64,000 bases of DNA from G963667675 sp963667675 (GTDB lineage: Bacteria > Chloroflexota > Dehalococcoidia > Lucifugimonadales > UBA3495), in assembly GCA_963667675.1 (NCBI GenBank), contig OY763929.1, forward strand, positions 1,054,001-1,118,000. Reading direction: 5' to 3'. Below the pieces are notes generated by a model. That model was not told the origin of the DNA. It saw only the letters and a list, made by a program, of their open reading frames with translations, and did no database searches. Of this stretch, positions 7,787 through 16,547 are shown one piece after another (positions within the stretch are counted from its first letter, which is position 1; every line of letters starts with the position of its first letter). A program made the position numbers and the translations under genes.

Positions 7787-8908
7787 ATGCCTGATCGCAG
7801 AATAATCTCATCTGACAACCACGTCATTGAGCCCGTCGACCTGTGGACCAGCAGGGTCGAACCCAAGTACGCCTGGCGCGCCCCCCACGTTGAAAACCTC
7901 GGTGAGCAGGGGGACTTTTGGGTCTGTGACGGCCGGAAAATCATCGGCGTCACCGGTGGGTCCGACAAGGTCGGAGTCAGGTTCGAAGACCCCGACGCCA
8001 TGCACACCATATCCAAGACCGAAAACGTGCGCCCCGGCGGCTATGACCCCGACGAGCACGTCAAGGACCTGGACATCGACGGCATGGACATCAGCATTCT
8101 CTATCCCACCGTGGGGTTCATGCTCTACGGGCTGCCCGACGGCGAGTTGCTGGACTCCCTTTGCCGGAGCTACAACGACTGGGTGGGAGAGTTTTGCAGC
8201 GCCCATCCCAAGAGGCTAAAGGGCATAGCCATGTTCAACGTCGACGACGTGGGCATTGGAATCAAAGAACTGGAACGGGCCCACAAGATGGGCTTCATCG
8301 GGGCCATGCTGGCCGTCTATCCCCGTGAGGGGCACTTCTACAACCAGCCCAAGTACGACGACCTGTGGGCCGCCTCAGTGGACATGGGAATGCCCCTGAG
8401 CCTCCACATCGGCGGCAACCGCTACAGCCCGGTCCAGGAACTGGCCGACCCCGACATCGAGAGGCCTGCCTTCATCTGCAACGCCGACTACTGGCCTCGC
8501 ATGTCTATCTGCGACATGATTTTCGCCGGCGTGTTCGAACGATTCCCCAAGCTCCAGGTAGGCTCGGTGGAACATGAACTGGGCTGGGTGCCTTTCTTCC
8601 TCGACCGCATGGACTACACCTACAGCCAAAGGGGCAACATGGTGGGCAAGGGCAACTTCAAAGACGGCGTCCTGCCCAGCGACTTCTTCCGCAGCAACTG
8701 CTTCCTTGGCTTCCAGGAAGACGGCGAGGGCGTCAGGCAGCGACACGTCATCGGCGTGGACACCCTTCAGTGGGGCGCCGACTATCCTCACTCCGAGGGG
8801 ACCTTCCCCAGGAGCCGCGAGATCGTCGAGGGAATCCTGGCGGAGTGCTCCGAAGACGAAAAGAACAAGATCGTCGGCGGCAACGCCGCAAGGATTTACA
8901 ACCTCTAG
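7787..8908 (+). CDS. Amidohydrolase family 2 metalloenzyme (ACMSD/decarboxylase-like)
   Basis: 373 residues, full length for the metal-dependent TIM-barrel amidohydrolase 2 family, which catalyses hydrolysis or non-oxidative decarboxylation of small carboxylic or aromatic acids. Visible metal-site elements are SSDNHVIEP (D10-x-H12) near the N-terminus, PLSLHIGGN in the middle (His ligand), VEHELGWVPF (His), and GADYPHSEGTF near the C-terminus (Asp/His). AAGGAGG lies about 10 nt before the ATG. It is closely similar over its whole length to the partial gene at 63268, so the genome holds at least two paralogs. Two hairpins follow the stop. Substrate unknown; such families are expanded in SAR202-like Chloroflexota. 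Confidence 0.9.
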   Translation: MPDRRIISSDNHVIEPVDLWTSRVEPKYAWRAPHVENLGEQGDFWVCDGRKIIGVTGGSDKVGVRFEDPDAMHTISKTENVRPGGYDPDEHVKDLDIDGMDISILYPTVGFMLYGLPDGELLDSLCRSYNDWVGEFCSAHPKRLKGIAMFNVDDVGIGIKELERAHKMGFIGAMLAVYPREGHFYNQPKYDDLWAASVDMGMPLSLHIGGNRYSPVQELADPDIERPAFICNADYWPRMSICDMIFAGVFERFPKLQVGSVEHELGWVPFFLDRMDYTYSQRGNMVGKGNFKDGVLPSDFFRSNCFLGFQEDGEGVRQRHVIGVDTLQWGADYPHSEGTFPRSREIVEGILAECSEDEKNKIVGGNAARIYNL

Positions 8909-8920
8909 AGCCCCTAACAG

Positions 8921-8943
8921 CCCTTCCGGGTAGCCCGGAAGGG
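8921..8943. terminator. Hairpin terminator after the amidohydrolase gene
   Basis: CCCTTCCGGG (8921-8930) and CCCGGAAGGG (8934-8943) form a 10-bp perfect stem with the loop TAG, 12 nt past the stop at 8908. Confidence 0.65.
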
Positions 8944-8959
8944 TAAGCCCGGCGCAAGA

Positions 8960-9007
8960 AACCGGCCCATCGATGGTACTAGCCAATTCGATGGGCCGGT
9001 TATTTTT
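8960..9007. terminator. Second, stronger intrinsic terminator (possibly bidirectional)
   Basis: AACCGGCCCATCG (8960-8972) pairs with CGATGGGCCGGTT (8989-9001), followed on the plus strand by ATTTTTC. It lies between two convergent genes and can serve both the amidohydrolase (plus) and the small gene at 9052-9384 (minus). Confidence 0.8.
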
Positions 9008-9051
9008 CGCCTCTGGAGCTTCTGTCTGGAGGCCCGGCGGCAGGACCCGCC

Positions 9052-9384
9052 TCAGCCGTACCGGTTGATTGGCGGATCGGCCACCATCCCCCGCTGGTCC
9101 TCGGGAATCCTGAGATAGGCCTTGCCCGCCTCGAACACCGCCGCCCTGTACCCTGCCAGCGCATCGGCCAGCTCCTGAGCGCTGGGCCAAGACCCGCCGT
9201 TGATCCTCAGGTCCTGGCCGGCCCCGAACTGCACCCCCAAGTCTGTCACGCTTACCTGCCGCCACTCCCTCTGTAGCTTGGTCGCCGCATCGCTGATCAC
9301 GTCCACGTAGACCATGGCCTTCCGCCGTGCTTCTCCCGCTTCGCGATAGGCCTTCAGATAGTCGGATACAGGGTCATTCGACAT
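9052..9384 (-). CDS. Conserved-looking small hypothetical protein, 110 residues
   Basis: The product is a soluble, mixed-charge protein (MSNDPVSDYLKAYREAGEAR...), largely alpha-helical in appearance, with no signal peptide, membrane segment or metal motif. I do not recognise the family. ATG 9384 (second Met) is preferred over ATG 9393 because homologous-looking sequence starts there; neither has a good SD site. It lies just downstream of tRNA-Gly on the same strand and converges on the terminator at 8960-9007. Confidence 0.6.
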   Translation of the reverse strand: MSNDPVSDYLKAYREAGEARRKAMVYVDVISDAATKLQREWRQVSVTDLGVQFGAGQDLRINGGSWPSAQELADALAGYRAAVFEAGKAYLRIPEDQRGMVADPPINRYG

Positions 9385-9409
9385 TGCTTGCACTTAAGTA
9401 CTTCGGGGT

Positions 9410-9484
<75 letters not shown>

Positions 9485-9619
9485 TCTACGGCAGCCGTGG
9501 GTGACGCCTGCGGTGAGTAAGTATATCAAAGCCTCATGAGGCCCGGAAGTGCTGCCCGCCGTCGTTTGAACGCTCGGCCCGAGGACGCCGGACTTTGCCT
9601 GCGGGCCTGCTTGGACGAG

Positions 9620-10264
9620 TTACCGGCCCGCTAGGGCGCGGATTTCCTCCACCGCCTTGGGCAAGTCCTCGTTGATTATCACCGGCCGCCCGTGTATGCC
9701 GGCCAATGCCAGGATCCCGTCCTGCAGCTTGACCAAGCGGGCCAGCTGATCGTCCGAAAGCCTGCGGCGGGAATGATTGGGGCTGAGCACCCGCCGCTTC
9801 AGTGCTTCTCTGTCCGGCACGTCCAAAACGCAGAGGAGCGACGCCTCCAGGGCTTTGGGCTCCAGCACTCCCGGCAAGAAGTGGCTTCCCTCCAGCACCA
9901 TCCCTATCCCTTCCCGGTGCGCCCTGCCGATGCACGCCTCGATTGACGGTTTCAGCAGCATCGACTGGCGGACTGCCCCCTGCAGCAATGGGCCGTGCTC
10001 CGCGACTCCGGGCGCAGTCGACGGAGCGGCGCCGTCCAAGTCCTGGTATGCGTCGTAGCTGTGGCGCTTCAGGATTCGCGCGTCCGCCTCCGGCAGCAGA
10101 TGGGATATCGAAGCCCTGATGAACCCTGTGCTCAGGTGATGCGAAAGCCCCAACTCGTTCATCAACAAGTTGGCAATCGTCGTTTTACCGGTGCCCGGCG
10201 CACCGCCCAGCAGGATGACCATGGGCCCATCTCGGCCCATCGAAGCCGGGGATGCTGCTACCAA
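9620..10264 (-). CDS. P-loop kinase related to 2-phosphoglycerate kinase
   Basis: 214 residues. The Walker A motif GGAPGTGKTTIAN lies at about residues 20-32, followed by LSTGFIRASIS, a substrate-binding-like segment of the family (compare STDxIRxxM), and MVLEGSHFLPG (about 122-132), the Walker B-like strand with an acidic residue. The C-terminal half has RRRLSDDQLARLVKLQDGI and ends in a helical region. This arrangement resembles 2-phosphoglycerate kinases, which make cyclic 2,3-diphosphoglycerate precursors in archaea, and related uncharacterised bacterial kinases or chloramphenicol-phosphotransferase-like enzymes. Substrate unproven. It may start internally at Met 9 or Met 15. It stands alone, divergent from the dehydrogenase operon. 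Confidence 0.75.
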   Translation of the reverse strand: MVAASPASMGRDGPMVILLGGAPGTGKTTIANLLMNELGLSHHLSTGFIRASISHLLPEADARILKRHSYDAYQDLDGAAPSTAPGVAEHGPLLQGAVRQSMLLKPSIEACIGRAHREGIGMVLEGSHFLPGVLEPKALEASLLCVLDVPDREALKRRVLSPNHSRRRLSDDQLARLVKLQDGILALAGIHGRPVIINEDLPKAVEEIRALAGR

Positions 10265-10422
10265 CGGAAGGCTCTCCTTCTGAGGTGCATCAGTTTGCCA
10301 TCCCTTCGAGCGCCAGGCGTCAAGCCATAGGCGGTATGGGTCACGATTCTCGGCTCGTGGCTCCGCTTCAGCAGACGCCTCAGCCGCAATCCGGTGGGAG
10401 TGTAAGCGGGCTGGTTTAGAGT

Positions 10423-10461
10423 GTCAACTTTGTTGACGCAGGATATACCCGAATCTATAAT
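10423..10461 (+). promoter_or_regulatory. Sigma70-like promoter with overlapping palindromic operator
   Basis: -35 TTGACG (10433-10438), a 17-bp spacer and -10 TATAAT (10456-10461) lie about 50 nt upstream of the flavoprotein gene. The -35 box is the right arm of a perfect 15-bp palindrome, GTCAAC-TTT-GTTGAC (10423-10437). A repressor bound there would block RNA polymerase. The binding protein is not identifiable from this window. Confidence 0.75.
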
Positions 10462-10514
10462 GACGCCAACCGGCGGCCCCGCCAGGGCTGCCCCATTCTC
10501 CAAGCGAGTTTTAT

Positions 10515-12191
10515 ATGCCCGAACATGACGTACTGGTAGTTGGCGGCGGTTTTTCCGGCATGCGGGCCGCCATCGCAGCCAAGGCCGCCGGCGTAGACGC
10601 AGCCCTGGTTTCCAAGGTGTATCCCCTGCGAAGCCACTCTTCAGGCGCCCACAGCGGCATCAACGCCGCCCTGTCCGACGGGGACTCGTGGCAGGCCCAC
10701 GCCGAAGACACGGTCAAAGCAGGAGACTACCTCAACGATCAGGACGCAGTGGAGGTCCTCTGTAAAGAGGGCATAGACGATGTCATCCAACTGGAGCATT
10801 TCGGCGCCATCTTCAGCCGCGACGGCCAGGGTAAAATCGACGTCATGTCTTTCCCGGGCTCGTCCAAGGCCCGCACTTGCTACGTCGGCGACTCCGCCGG
10901 CCACATCATCCTCCAGGTGCTCTACGAGCAGCTTCTGAAGCACCGGATACAGACCTACAACGAATGGTTCGTCACGTCTCTGCTCGTGGATGACGGGACC
11001 TGCCGGGGAGTTATGGCCCAGGACCTGGCCTCAGGCGCCCTTGTGCCGCTGTACGCCAAGGCCGTTATTCTGGCCGGCGGCGGCATTGGCCGCATGTACC
11101 AGCCCAGCACCTCCGCTTTTGGCGCTACCGCTGACGCCGCAGCCCTGGCCTACCGAGCGGGAGCGCCGTTAATGGACATGGAAATGGTCCAATACCATCC
11201 AACCACCCTGCAGAGCAAGGGCTTGGTGGTGACCGAGGCGGCCCGGGGCCACGGGGCCCGCCTGGTCAATAGCGCCGGCGAAGCCTTTATGTCCTCTCTT
11301 GCCCCCGAAACCGGGGACATGGCGCCCCGCGACCTGTGCAGTCGGGCAATCGCCGCTGAGATCGAAGCTGGTCGAGGCGAGCAGGGTTGTGTGTTCCTGG
11401 ACTTCCAGCATTTGGACGGCGCCCTCATAGACGACCTGCTGCCCGAGACCCAGCTTCTGGTTAAGTCCATGACCGGCGTAAACCTGCAAAAGCAATTGGT
11501 CCCGGTCAGGCCGGCCATGCACCGGCCCATTGGCGGAATCCAGGTGGACCTCCAGGGAGCGGTTCCTGCCGTGGCTGGGCTGTTCGCCGCCGGCGAATGC
11601 GCCTGCCCCGGTGTCAACGGCGCCAACCGCCTGGGAGGCAACACGCTGCTGGAGTCCGCCGTTTTCGGCCGGCGCGCGGGTGAAGCCGCCGCGGCCCATG
11701 CCAAGTCAGCTTCCGCAAACCGCAGCCCCGGGTCCCTGGCAGGCGACGAGGAGAAGCGCCTCCAAGACTTGGGAGCCAGGACCGGCGGCGAAGATTCCAT
11801 CGGCTCCGTGCGCGGCGAACTCGCTGCCGCGATGCATGAGAAAGTGGGACTGAGCCGCGACGGCGCCGGGCTGCAGCAGGCGTTGGACAAGATCAACCAG
11901 TTGAAAGACCGTTACCAGCGGGTGTCCATAGCCGCAACCGGCGGCCCGTACAATCCGTCACTGTCCGCTCTGCTGGAACTGGGCAATATGCTGGACACGG
12001 CCCAGGTCATCGCGGCCAGCGTCCTGGCCCGGCAAGAAAGCCGCGGGGCCCATTACCGCACCGATTTCCCCGAGCGCGACGACGACAATTGGCTCCAGCA
12101 CACTTTAGCCACTTGCTCGCCGGAAGGGCCGGCCTTGGCCTACAAGCCGGTGACAATCACTCAATGGCAGCCCCAAAGGAGGGCCTACTGA
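10515..12191 (+). CDS. sdhA: Succinate dehydrogenase/fumarate reductase flavoprotein subunit
   Basis: 558 residues. The N-terminal FAD site is VLVVGGGFSGMRAAIAAKAAG, followed by SHSSGAHSGINAAL, where flavoproteins of this family attach or contact FAD. The capping domain leads to TEAARGHGARL (catalytic arginine region) and MHRPIGGIQVD (substrate-binding His). GLFAAGECACPGVNGANRLGGN is the conserved C-terminal FAD/dicarboxylate segment. It interconverts succinate and fumarate on the membrane or in the cytosol. Its TGA shares bases with the ATG of the iron-sulfur gene, so the two are translationally coupled. The third gene, a CCG protein, replaces a cytochrome b anchor, as in non-classical (type E, thiol- or quinone-linked) complexes. 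The physiological direction (oxidation or fumarate reduction) cannot be decided here. Confidence 0.9.
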   Translation: MPEHDVLVVGGGFSGMRAAIAAKAAGVDAALVSKVYPLRSHSSGAHSGINAALSDGDSWQAHAEDTVKAGDYLNDQDAVEVLCKEGIDDVIQLEHFGAIFSRDGQGKIDVMSFPGSSKARTCYVGDSAGHIILQVLYEQLLKHRIQTYNEWFVTSLLVDDGTCRGVMAQDLASGALVPLYAKAVILAGGGIGRMYQPSTSAFGATADAAALAYRAGAPLMDMEMVQYHPTTLQSKGLVVTEAARGHGARLVNSAGEAFMSSLAPETGDMAPRDLCSRAIAAEIEAGRGEQGCVFLDFQHLDGALIDDLLPETQLLVKSMTGVNLQKQLVPVRPAMHRPIGGIQVDLQGAVPAVAGLFAAGECACPGVNGANRLGGNTLLESAVFGRRAGEAAAAHAKSASANRSPGSLAGDEEKRLQDLGARTGGEDSIGSVRGELAAAMHEKVGLSRDGAGLQQALDKINQLKDRYQRVSIAATGGPYNPSLSALLELGNMLDTAQVIAASVLARQESRGAHYRTDFPERDDDNWLQHTLATCSPEGPALAYKPVTITQWQPQRRAY

Positions 12192-13150
12192 TGGAATTCA
12201 ACGTCAAGGTGCGCCGTCACGACCCATCCGCCAACGGCAAAAGCCCCACCCAGACCTACACCATAGACATAGAGGAAGATGCCACCGTCCTGGATGCCCT
12301 CATGCGCATCCGGGAAGAGCAGGACAGCACCTTGGCTTTCCGGGGCTCCTGCCGCAGCGGTTTCTGCGGCGACTGTTCCATGCGCCTTGGCGGCAAGAAC
12401 AAAATCGCCTGCCGCACCACCATGGCCCAGGTGGTCAAGGGCGACGAAGTCACCGTCGACCCCATCCGGATGATTAAGGTCGCCAAGGACATGATGTTCG
12501 ACGTAGAAGACATGGTCTACGCAAAGTACGAGGCCGTCGAACCCTGGGTCGAACCCGCCCAGCCATTGCCGGAGCGAGAGCACAAGGTCTCCAACGAGGT
12601 CATCAAGGACCTGCGCAAGGTCATGAGTTGCACCATGTGCTGGCTGTGCGACGAGGGGTGCACCACCATGTTGGTGGACCGCAAGTTCCTGGGCCCGGCC
12701 GCCCTGACCAAAGCCTACCGCGTCGTAGCCGACCCCCGCGACAGCCGGACCAACGAAAGGCTGCATAACCTCAGCGACGCCAAGGGGGTCTGGGACTGCT
12801 GCCACTGCTTCGAGGCCACCGAGCACTGCCCCAAGGGCATCGACCCCACCGAGCGCATTTTCGCCATCCGGGACCGGGCCATGAAAGTAGGGGCCGGCAA
12901 CTACCGGGTGAGAGGCCACTACAAGAGCTTCATGGCCTCGGTCAAGAAGGCCGGTTGGGTGGATGAGACCCGCCTGGCCATCGATACCGAAGGGGGATTC
13001 ACCCACTTCCTGGCCCAAATAAAGCAAATTCCCCTGGGGCTGAAGGCCCTCAAGCGAGGCAAGATGCCCAGGCCCTATTTCCTGCACCCCAAGAGGCCCG
13101 GCGCCGACAAAATCAAGAATATCTTCCGAAAGGTGGAGGCCAAGAAGTAG
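12191..13150 (+). CDS. sdhB: Succinate dehydrogenase/fumarate reductase iron-sulfur subunit
   Basis: 320 residues from ATG 12191, preceded by AAAGGAGGG and overlapping the upstream stop. The N-terminal plant-type ferredoxin domain carries the 2Fe-2S ligands in CRSGFCGDC (about residues 57-65) and the Cys of KNKIAC. The C-terminal domain holds CTMCWLCDEGC (about 149-159) and CCHCFEATEHCP (about 205-216), giving ligands for the 3Fe-4S and 4Fe-4S centres. It moves electrons from the FAD subunit toward the CCG subunit. The C-terminus is longer than the classical SdhB of about 240 residues, with about 80 extra basic residues after the last cluster, as in thiol:fumarate-reductase-like relatives. 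It ends inside a duplicated 17-bp segment. Confidence 0.92.
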   Translation: MEFNVKVRRHDPSANGKSPTQTYTIDIEEDATVLDALMRIREEQDSTLAFRGSCRSGFCGDCSMRLGGKNKIACRTTMAQVVKGDEVTVDPIRMIKVAKDMMFDVEDMVYAKYEAVEPWVEPAQPLPEREHKVSNEVIKDLRKVMSCTMCWLCDEGCTTMLVDRKFLGPAALTKAYRVVADPRDSRTNERLHNLSDAKGVWDCCHCFEATEHCPKGIDPTERIFAIRDRAMKVGAGNYRVRGHYKSFMASVKKAGWVDETRLAIDTEGGFTHFLAQIKQIPLGLKALKRGKMPRPYFLHPKRPGADKIKNIFRKVEAKK

Positions 13151-13166
13151 TGGAGGCCAAGAAGTA
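13133..13166 (+). repeat. 17-bp tandem duplication spanning the sdhB stop and next SD site
   Basis: GTGGAGGCCAAGAAGTA occurs at 13133-13149 and again at 13150-13166. The first copy encodes the last codons and TAG of the iron-sulfur subunit. The second supplies GGAGG about 10 nt before the ATG of the CCG gene. Confidence 0.9.
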
Positions 13167-14048
13167 ATGGCTTACGCGTTCTATCCCGGCTGCGTTTCCA
13201 AAGGCGGCTGTCCCGAGTTGTACCCGGCGGCGGTAAAAGTTTGCGCCAAGCTGGATATTGAACTGGCCGAGCTTACCGACGTGGGCTGCAGCGGCGCAGG
13301 CTGCCTCCCTCAAGAAGTTTCCGACCCCATCAATGCCCGAACCCTGGCCAAGGTCGAGCAGATGGGCATGACCATGATGACCATCTGCAGCACCTGCCAG
13401 GGCGTCTTCACCCAGGCCAACCACCGCCTCAAGTCCAACCCCGAATACCGGGAGCAGATCAACCGCGACCACTTGGCCGCCGAGGGGCTGGAGTACAAGG
13501 GCACCGTAGACGTCAAGCACTTCGTCTGGGTGTTGGACGAAGAGTACGGCCTGGACAATCTCAAGGAGTTGATAGTCCAGCCGTTGACCGGACTGCAAAT
13601 AGCCCCGTTCTATGGCTGCTACCTGCGCCGCCCTCCGGAATTGATGGTCCCCAAGGGCTGGGAGCGGCGCAAGACGGTCCTGGAAACCACCATAGAGACC
13701 TTGGGCGGTGAGGTGACCAAGATCTCCGGCAAGGGCAAATGCTGCGGATTCCCCATCTTCTCCGCCAGCGAGGAGAACGCCCTGGAGATGTGCGGCACCC
13801 ATACCCTTGAAGCCCGGGAAAAGGGCGCTGACTGCATGGTCACCCCATGCCCGCTGTGCCACCTGGAGTTGGACGGCAAGCAGTCCGACGCCGAGCGGCA
13901 CAAGCAGGCCAAAATCGACATGCCAATCCTCCACCTGCCCCAGTTGGTGGGGCTGGCCCTGGGTTTCTCTCCCAGGGAGATGAACCTGCACCGGCACATC
14001 GTTTCCACCGACGACGTGGTCAAGAAGCTGGAGTCGGTCAGGACCTAA
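13167..14048 (+). CDS. CCG-domain subunit (HdrB/SdhE-like) of the succinate/fumarate dehydrogenase
   Basis: 293 residues with two cysteine-rich CCG domains. The first is irregular: FYPGCVSKGGC, VGCSGAGC and CSTCQG. The second is canonical: FYGCYLRRP, KCCGFP and TPCPLC. CCG domains bind non-cubane 4Fe-4S clusters in heterodisulfide reductase subunit B and bind quinone-linked clusters in SdhE of type E complexes. Following the flavoprotein and iron-sulfur genes, it should link the complex to the membrane quinone pool or to a thiol. No transmembrane cytochrome gene is present. The C-terminal half is amphipathic rather than membrane-spanning. Confidence 0.88.
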   Translation: MAYAFYPGCVSKGGCPELYPAAVKVCAKLDIELAELTDVGCSGAGCLPQEVSDPINARTLAKVEQMGMTMMTICSTCQGVFTQANHRLKSNPEYREQINRDHLAAEGLEYKGTVDVKHFVWVLDEEYGLDNLKELIVQPLTGLQIAPFYGCYLRRPPELMVPKGWERRKTVLETTIETLGGEVTKISGKGKCCGFPIFSASEENALEMCGTHTLEAREKGADCMVTPCPLCHLELDGKQSDAERHKQAKIDMPILHLPQLVGLALGFSPREMNLHRHIVSTDDVVKKLESVRT

Positions 14049-14088
14049 GCGCTTAGCGTCGCTCTACTCCTCCGGTTAGGCTTCAGTA

Positions 14089-15396
14089 ATGGCCTTCCCC
14101 AGCCATGTCTTGACCGCCCTCGCCGGCCTCCCCGGCATCCGCCGCGGTGTCCACTGGCTGTGGAACGAGGGGCCGGACGGGCAAACGATCCCCAACTACC
14201 GTTGGGTGGTCATAGTCCTGTGGAACGCCTGCTCCATCGCCGGCTGGATGCTCCCTTCCACCATGGGGCTTCTGCTCCCGTCCATCAGCGAAGACCTGGA
14301 CCTGTCGCGGAGTCAAGAGGGCCTTTTGAACTCCGCCGCCTTCTGGGGCAGTATGGGTTTGGGCATCCCCATGGCTTGGTGGTTCTCCAAGTACCCCGTG
14401 AAGCTTGTCACCACCGCAACCCTGGCCTTGGGCGCGGGGTTCTTCTTTCTTCAGGGTTGGGCGCCGGTCTTCGTCGTGCTACTGGTCGGCCGTCTACTAT
14501 TCGGTATCACACGGCTGGCCGCCGACCCCGCCCGGGCCATATTGACCAAGCAGTGGTTCGCCGACCGGGAGATAATCCTGTCCCAAAGCGTTGGCAATGC
14601 CCAATTTGGCTTGATAGTAGGTGGCGGGTTCCTGTTTACCCCCATAGTTCTAGCCGCCCTGGGAGACAACTGGCGGATGACCCTGAACCTCTACGGGGTC
14701 TTCTTTGTTTTCTTGACCCTGCTTTGGTGGTCGTTGGGAAGGGAGCGGGCAACACCGGAGCGTCGCAGGCCGGAAGCACCCCCACGCGAGATAGGTGTCC
14801 TGCTTGGCGCAATGAGGCACCGCGATCTGTGGCTGTCCGGACTGGGTTTCTTTGGTGTTGCCACTGCCATGGGGGCGTTCCTCGGCTTCTTTCCCACATT
14901 GATGCTGGATTCCTACGGCGTGTCCGAACAGCGGTCAGGAGAGGTGCTGGCCCTGTCCACCTTCATTGGGGGAGTAGCGGGCCTTGGAATAGGCTACGCC
15001 GTTTTCATCGCGGGCAACCGCAATGCCCTGCTCGCGTTGGTCGGCATTCTCATGGCCGGCAGCTACGCGGGGATGACCCTGACGGGCTCGCTGCCCCTAT
15101 TGTTGGTCCTCGCGCTGGTTAACGGGGTTAGCTGGGGCTTCTGGCCCGTTCTCTCCACGGTACCCTATCTGCTTCCGGGAATACGGCCCCGGGAAGCCGC
15201 GGTGGCGAGCACCATGACTATGACCGCGACCTCCGGGGGCATGGTGCTGGGGCCGTTGATCGTCGGGTTCATTGATGACGCGGTGGGCAATCTGCAGGCG
15301 ATCCTATTGGCCATGAGCATGACCCCCCTCGCCCTCACCGTTGTGGGACTTATGCTTCGAAACGATTCCAGTAGCTCAGGACGGGCCAGAATCTAA
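14089..15396 (+). CDS. Major facilitator superfamily transporter
   Basis: 435 residues with about 12 predicted membrane helices in two halves, joined by a cytoplasmic loop rich in Arg and Pro (about residues 222-240, GRERATPERRRPEAPPRE). The first half contains LLPSISEDLDLSRSQEGLLNS and the loop RLLFGITRLAADPARA, typical of MFS anion/organic-acid carriers. It sits 40 nt after the dehydrogenase operon on the same strand, so it might carry a dicarboxylate or related substrate of that enzyme; this is inference from position only. There is no clear SD site directly before the ATG at 14089. Confidence 0.88.
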   Translation: MAFPSHVLTALAGLPGIRRGVHWLWNEGPDGQTIPNYRWVVIVLWNACSIAGWMLPSTMGLLLPSISEDLDLSRSQEGLLNSAAFWGSMGLGIPMAWWFSKYPVKLVTTATLALGAGFFFLQGWAPVFVVLLVGRLLFGITRLAADPARAILTKQWFADREIILSQSVGNAQFGLIVGGGFLFTPIVLAALGDNWRMTLNLYGVFFVFLTLLWWSLGRERATPERRRPEAPPREIGVLLGAMRHRDLWLSGLGFFGVATAMGAFLGFFPTLMLDSYGVSEQRSGEVLALSTFIGGVAGLGIGYAVFIAGNRNALLALVGILMAGSYAGMTLTGSLPLLLVLALVNGVSWGFWPVLSTVPYLLPGIRPREAAVASTMTMTATSGGMVLGPLIVGFIDDAVGNLQAILLAMSMTPLALTVVGLMLRNDSSSSGRARI

Positions 15397-15397
15397 A

Positions 15398-15426
15398 TTG
15401 ACAGGCATCCCCAGTTCTGATACCGT
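15398..15426 (+). promoter_or_regulatory. Possible promoter for the oligopeptide ABC ATPase genes
   Basis: TTGACA (15398-15403), a 17-bp spacer and a weak -10 (TACCGT, 15421-15426). It lies 135-160 nt upstream of the ATG at 15561. The -35 is perfect, the -10 poor. Confidence 0.35.
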
Positions 15427-15560
15427 TCCCGTTCAAGTGGCGTACTCCATAACGCCTTAAAAAGAGTCTCCCCTTTCCCTTAACGGCCTGGGCCGTTCAA
15501 TTGTCAAATATTGGCCCGTAGCCAAGGCTGGTCAACTTCGACCCGGAGATTGATGCCGTA

Positions 15561-16547
15561 ATGGTTGAAACCAAAACAGCCGGCGACGTTCTGCTGAAGG
15601 TCGAGGACCTTCGCACCTACTTTGAGACCCGTTGGGGCACGGTTAAGGCCGTGGACGGGGTCAACTTCGAGTTGCGGGCCGGCGAGACCCTGGGCATCGT
15701 GGGAGAGTCCGGCTCCGGCAAGACCGTCACCATGCTTTCCCTGATGCGCTTGGTGCAGGAGCCTCCCGGCCGTATCGTCAGCGGGAAGATAGTCTTGGAT
15801 GGCGAAGACCTGCTGGAAGCTTCTGAAGACGAGATGACCAAAATCAGGGGCAGCAAAATCGCCTTGATCATCCAGGACCCCATGACTTCCCTCAACCCCG
15901 TGTTTACCATCGGCAGCCAGGTTGGTGAAGCCATCCAGATACACCAGCACCCGCCGCGAGCTACGCTGCGGGAAAAGGTCCTGGAGGTTTTGCGGAAGGT
16001 GAACATCCCCGCCGCCGAGTCCAGGGTGCGGGACTATCCCCACCAGATGAGCGGCGGAATGCGCCAGCGGGTGGTGGGCGCCATCAGCATTTCCTGCCAG
16101 CCCCTTGTCCTCATCGCCGACGAACCCACAACCTCCCTGGACGTGACCATCCAGGCCCAGTACCTCAGGCTCCTTAAGGAATTGCAACAGGACTTGGGTG
16201 TGGGATTGATCTTCATCACCCACGACTTTGGCATCGTGGCCAAGGTGTGCGACAGGGTGGCGGTAATGTATGCCGGCAAAATCGTCGAGCAGGGGTCTGT
16301 TAGGGACATCTTCAATAATCCCTCCCACCCCTACACAGAAGCGTTGCTCGAGTCCGTTCCCAAGATGGAGGAAGACGTGGACCGGCTCTTCTCGATAGAG
16401 GGTCAGCCTCCGCCCTTGTATAACCTCCCGGTTGGCTGCAGTTTCGCCGACCGTTGCCGGTACGTGATGGACCGCTGCCGGAGCGAGGACCCCGGTCTGC
16501 TCCCGGTCACGGAAGGGCATGCTTCCGCTTGTTGGAGGGTAGAGTGA
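15561..16547 (+). CDS. oppD: Oligopeptide/dipeptide ABC transporter ATP-binding protein (OppD/DppD type)
   Basis: 328 residues. Walker A GESGSGKT (about 48-55), Q-loop IIQDPMTSLNP, signature MSGGMRQRV, Walker B LIADEPTTSLDV and switch His in FITHDFG are all intact. The C-terminus has the oligopeptide extension with four cysteines (VGCSFADRC, CRSEDPG, SACWRVE), as in OppD/DppD proteins with a C-terminal FeS or zinc site. It drives import of peptides, nickel or related solutes together with OppF. Substrate-binding protein and permease genes are absent nearby, so these would lie elsewhere. Its stop overlaps the GTG of the next gene. Confidence 0.92.
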   Translation: MVETKTAGDVLLKVEDLRTYFETRWGTVKAVDGVNFELRAGETLGIVGESGSGKTVTMLSLMRLVQEPPGRIVSGKIVLDGEDLLEASEDEMTKIRGSKIALIIQDPMTSLNPVFTIGSQVGEAIQIHQHPPRATLREKVLEVLRKVNIPAAESRVRDYPHQMSGGMRQRVVGAISISCQPLVLIADEPTTSLDVTIQAQYLRLLKELQQDLGVGLIFITHDFGIVAKVCDRVAVMYAGKIVEQGSVRDIFNNPSHPYTEALLESVPKMEEDVDRLFSIEGQPPPLYNLPVGCSFADRCRYVMDRCRSEDPGLLPVTEGHASACWRVE

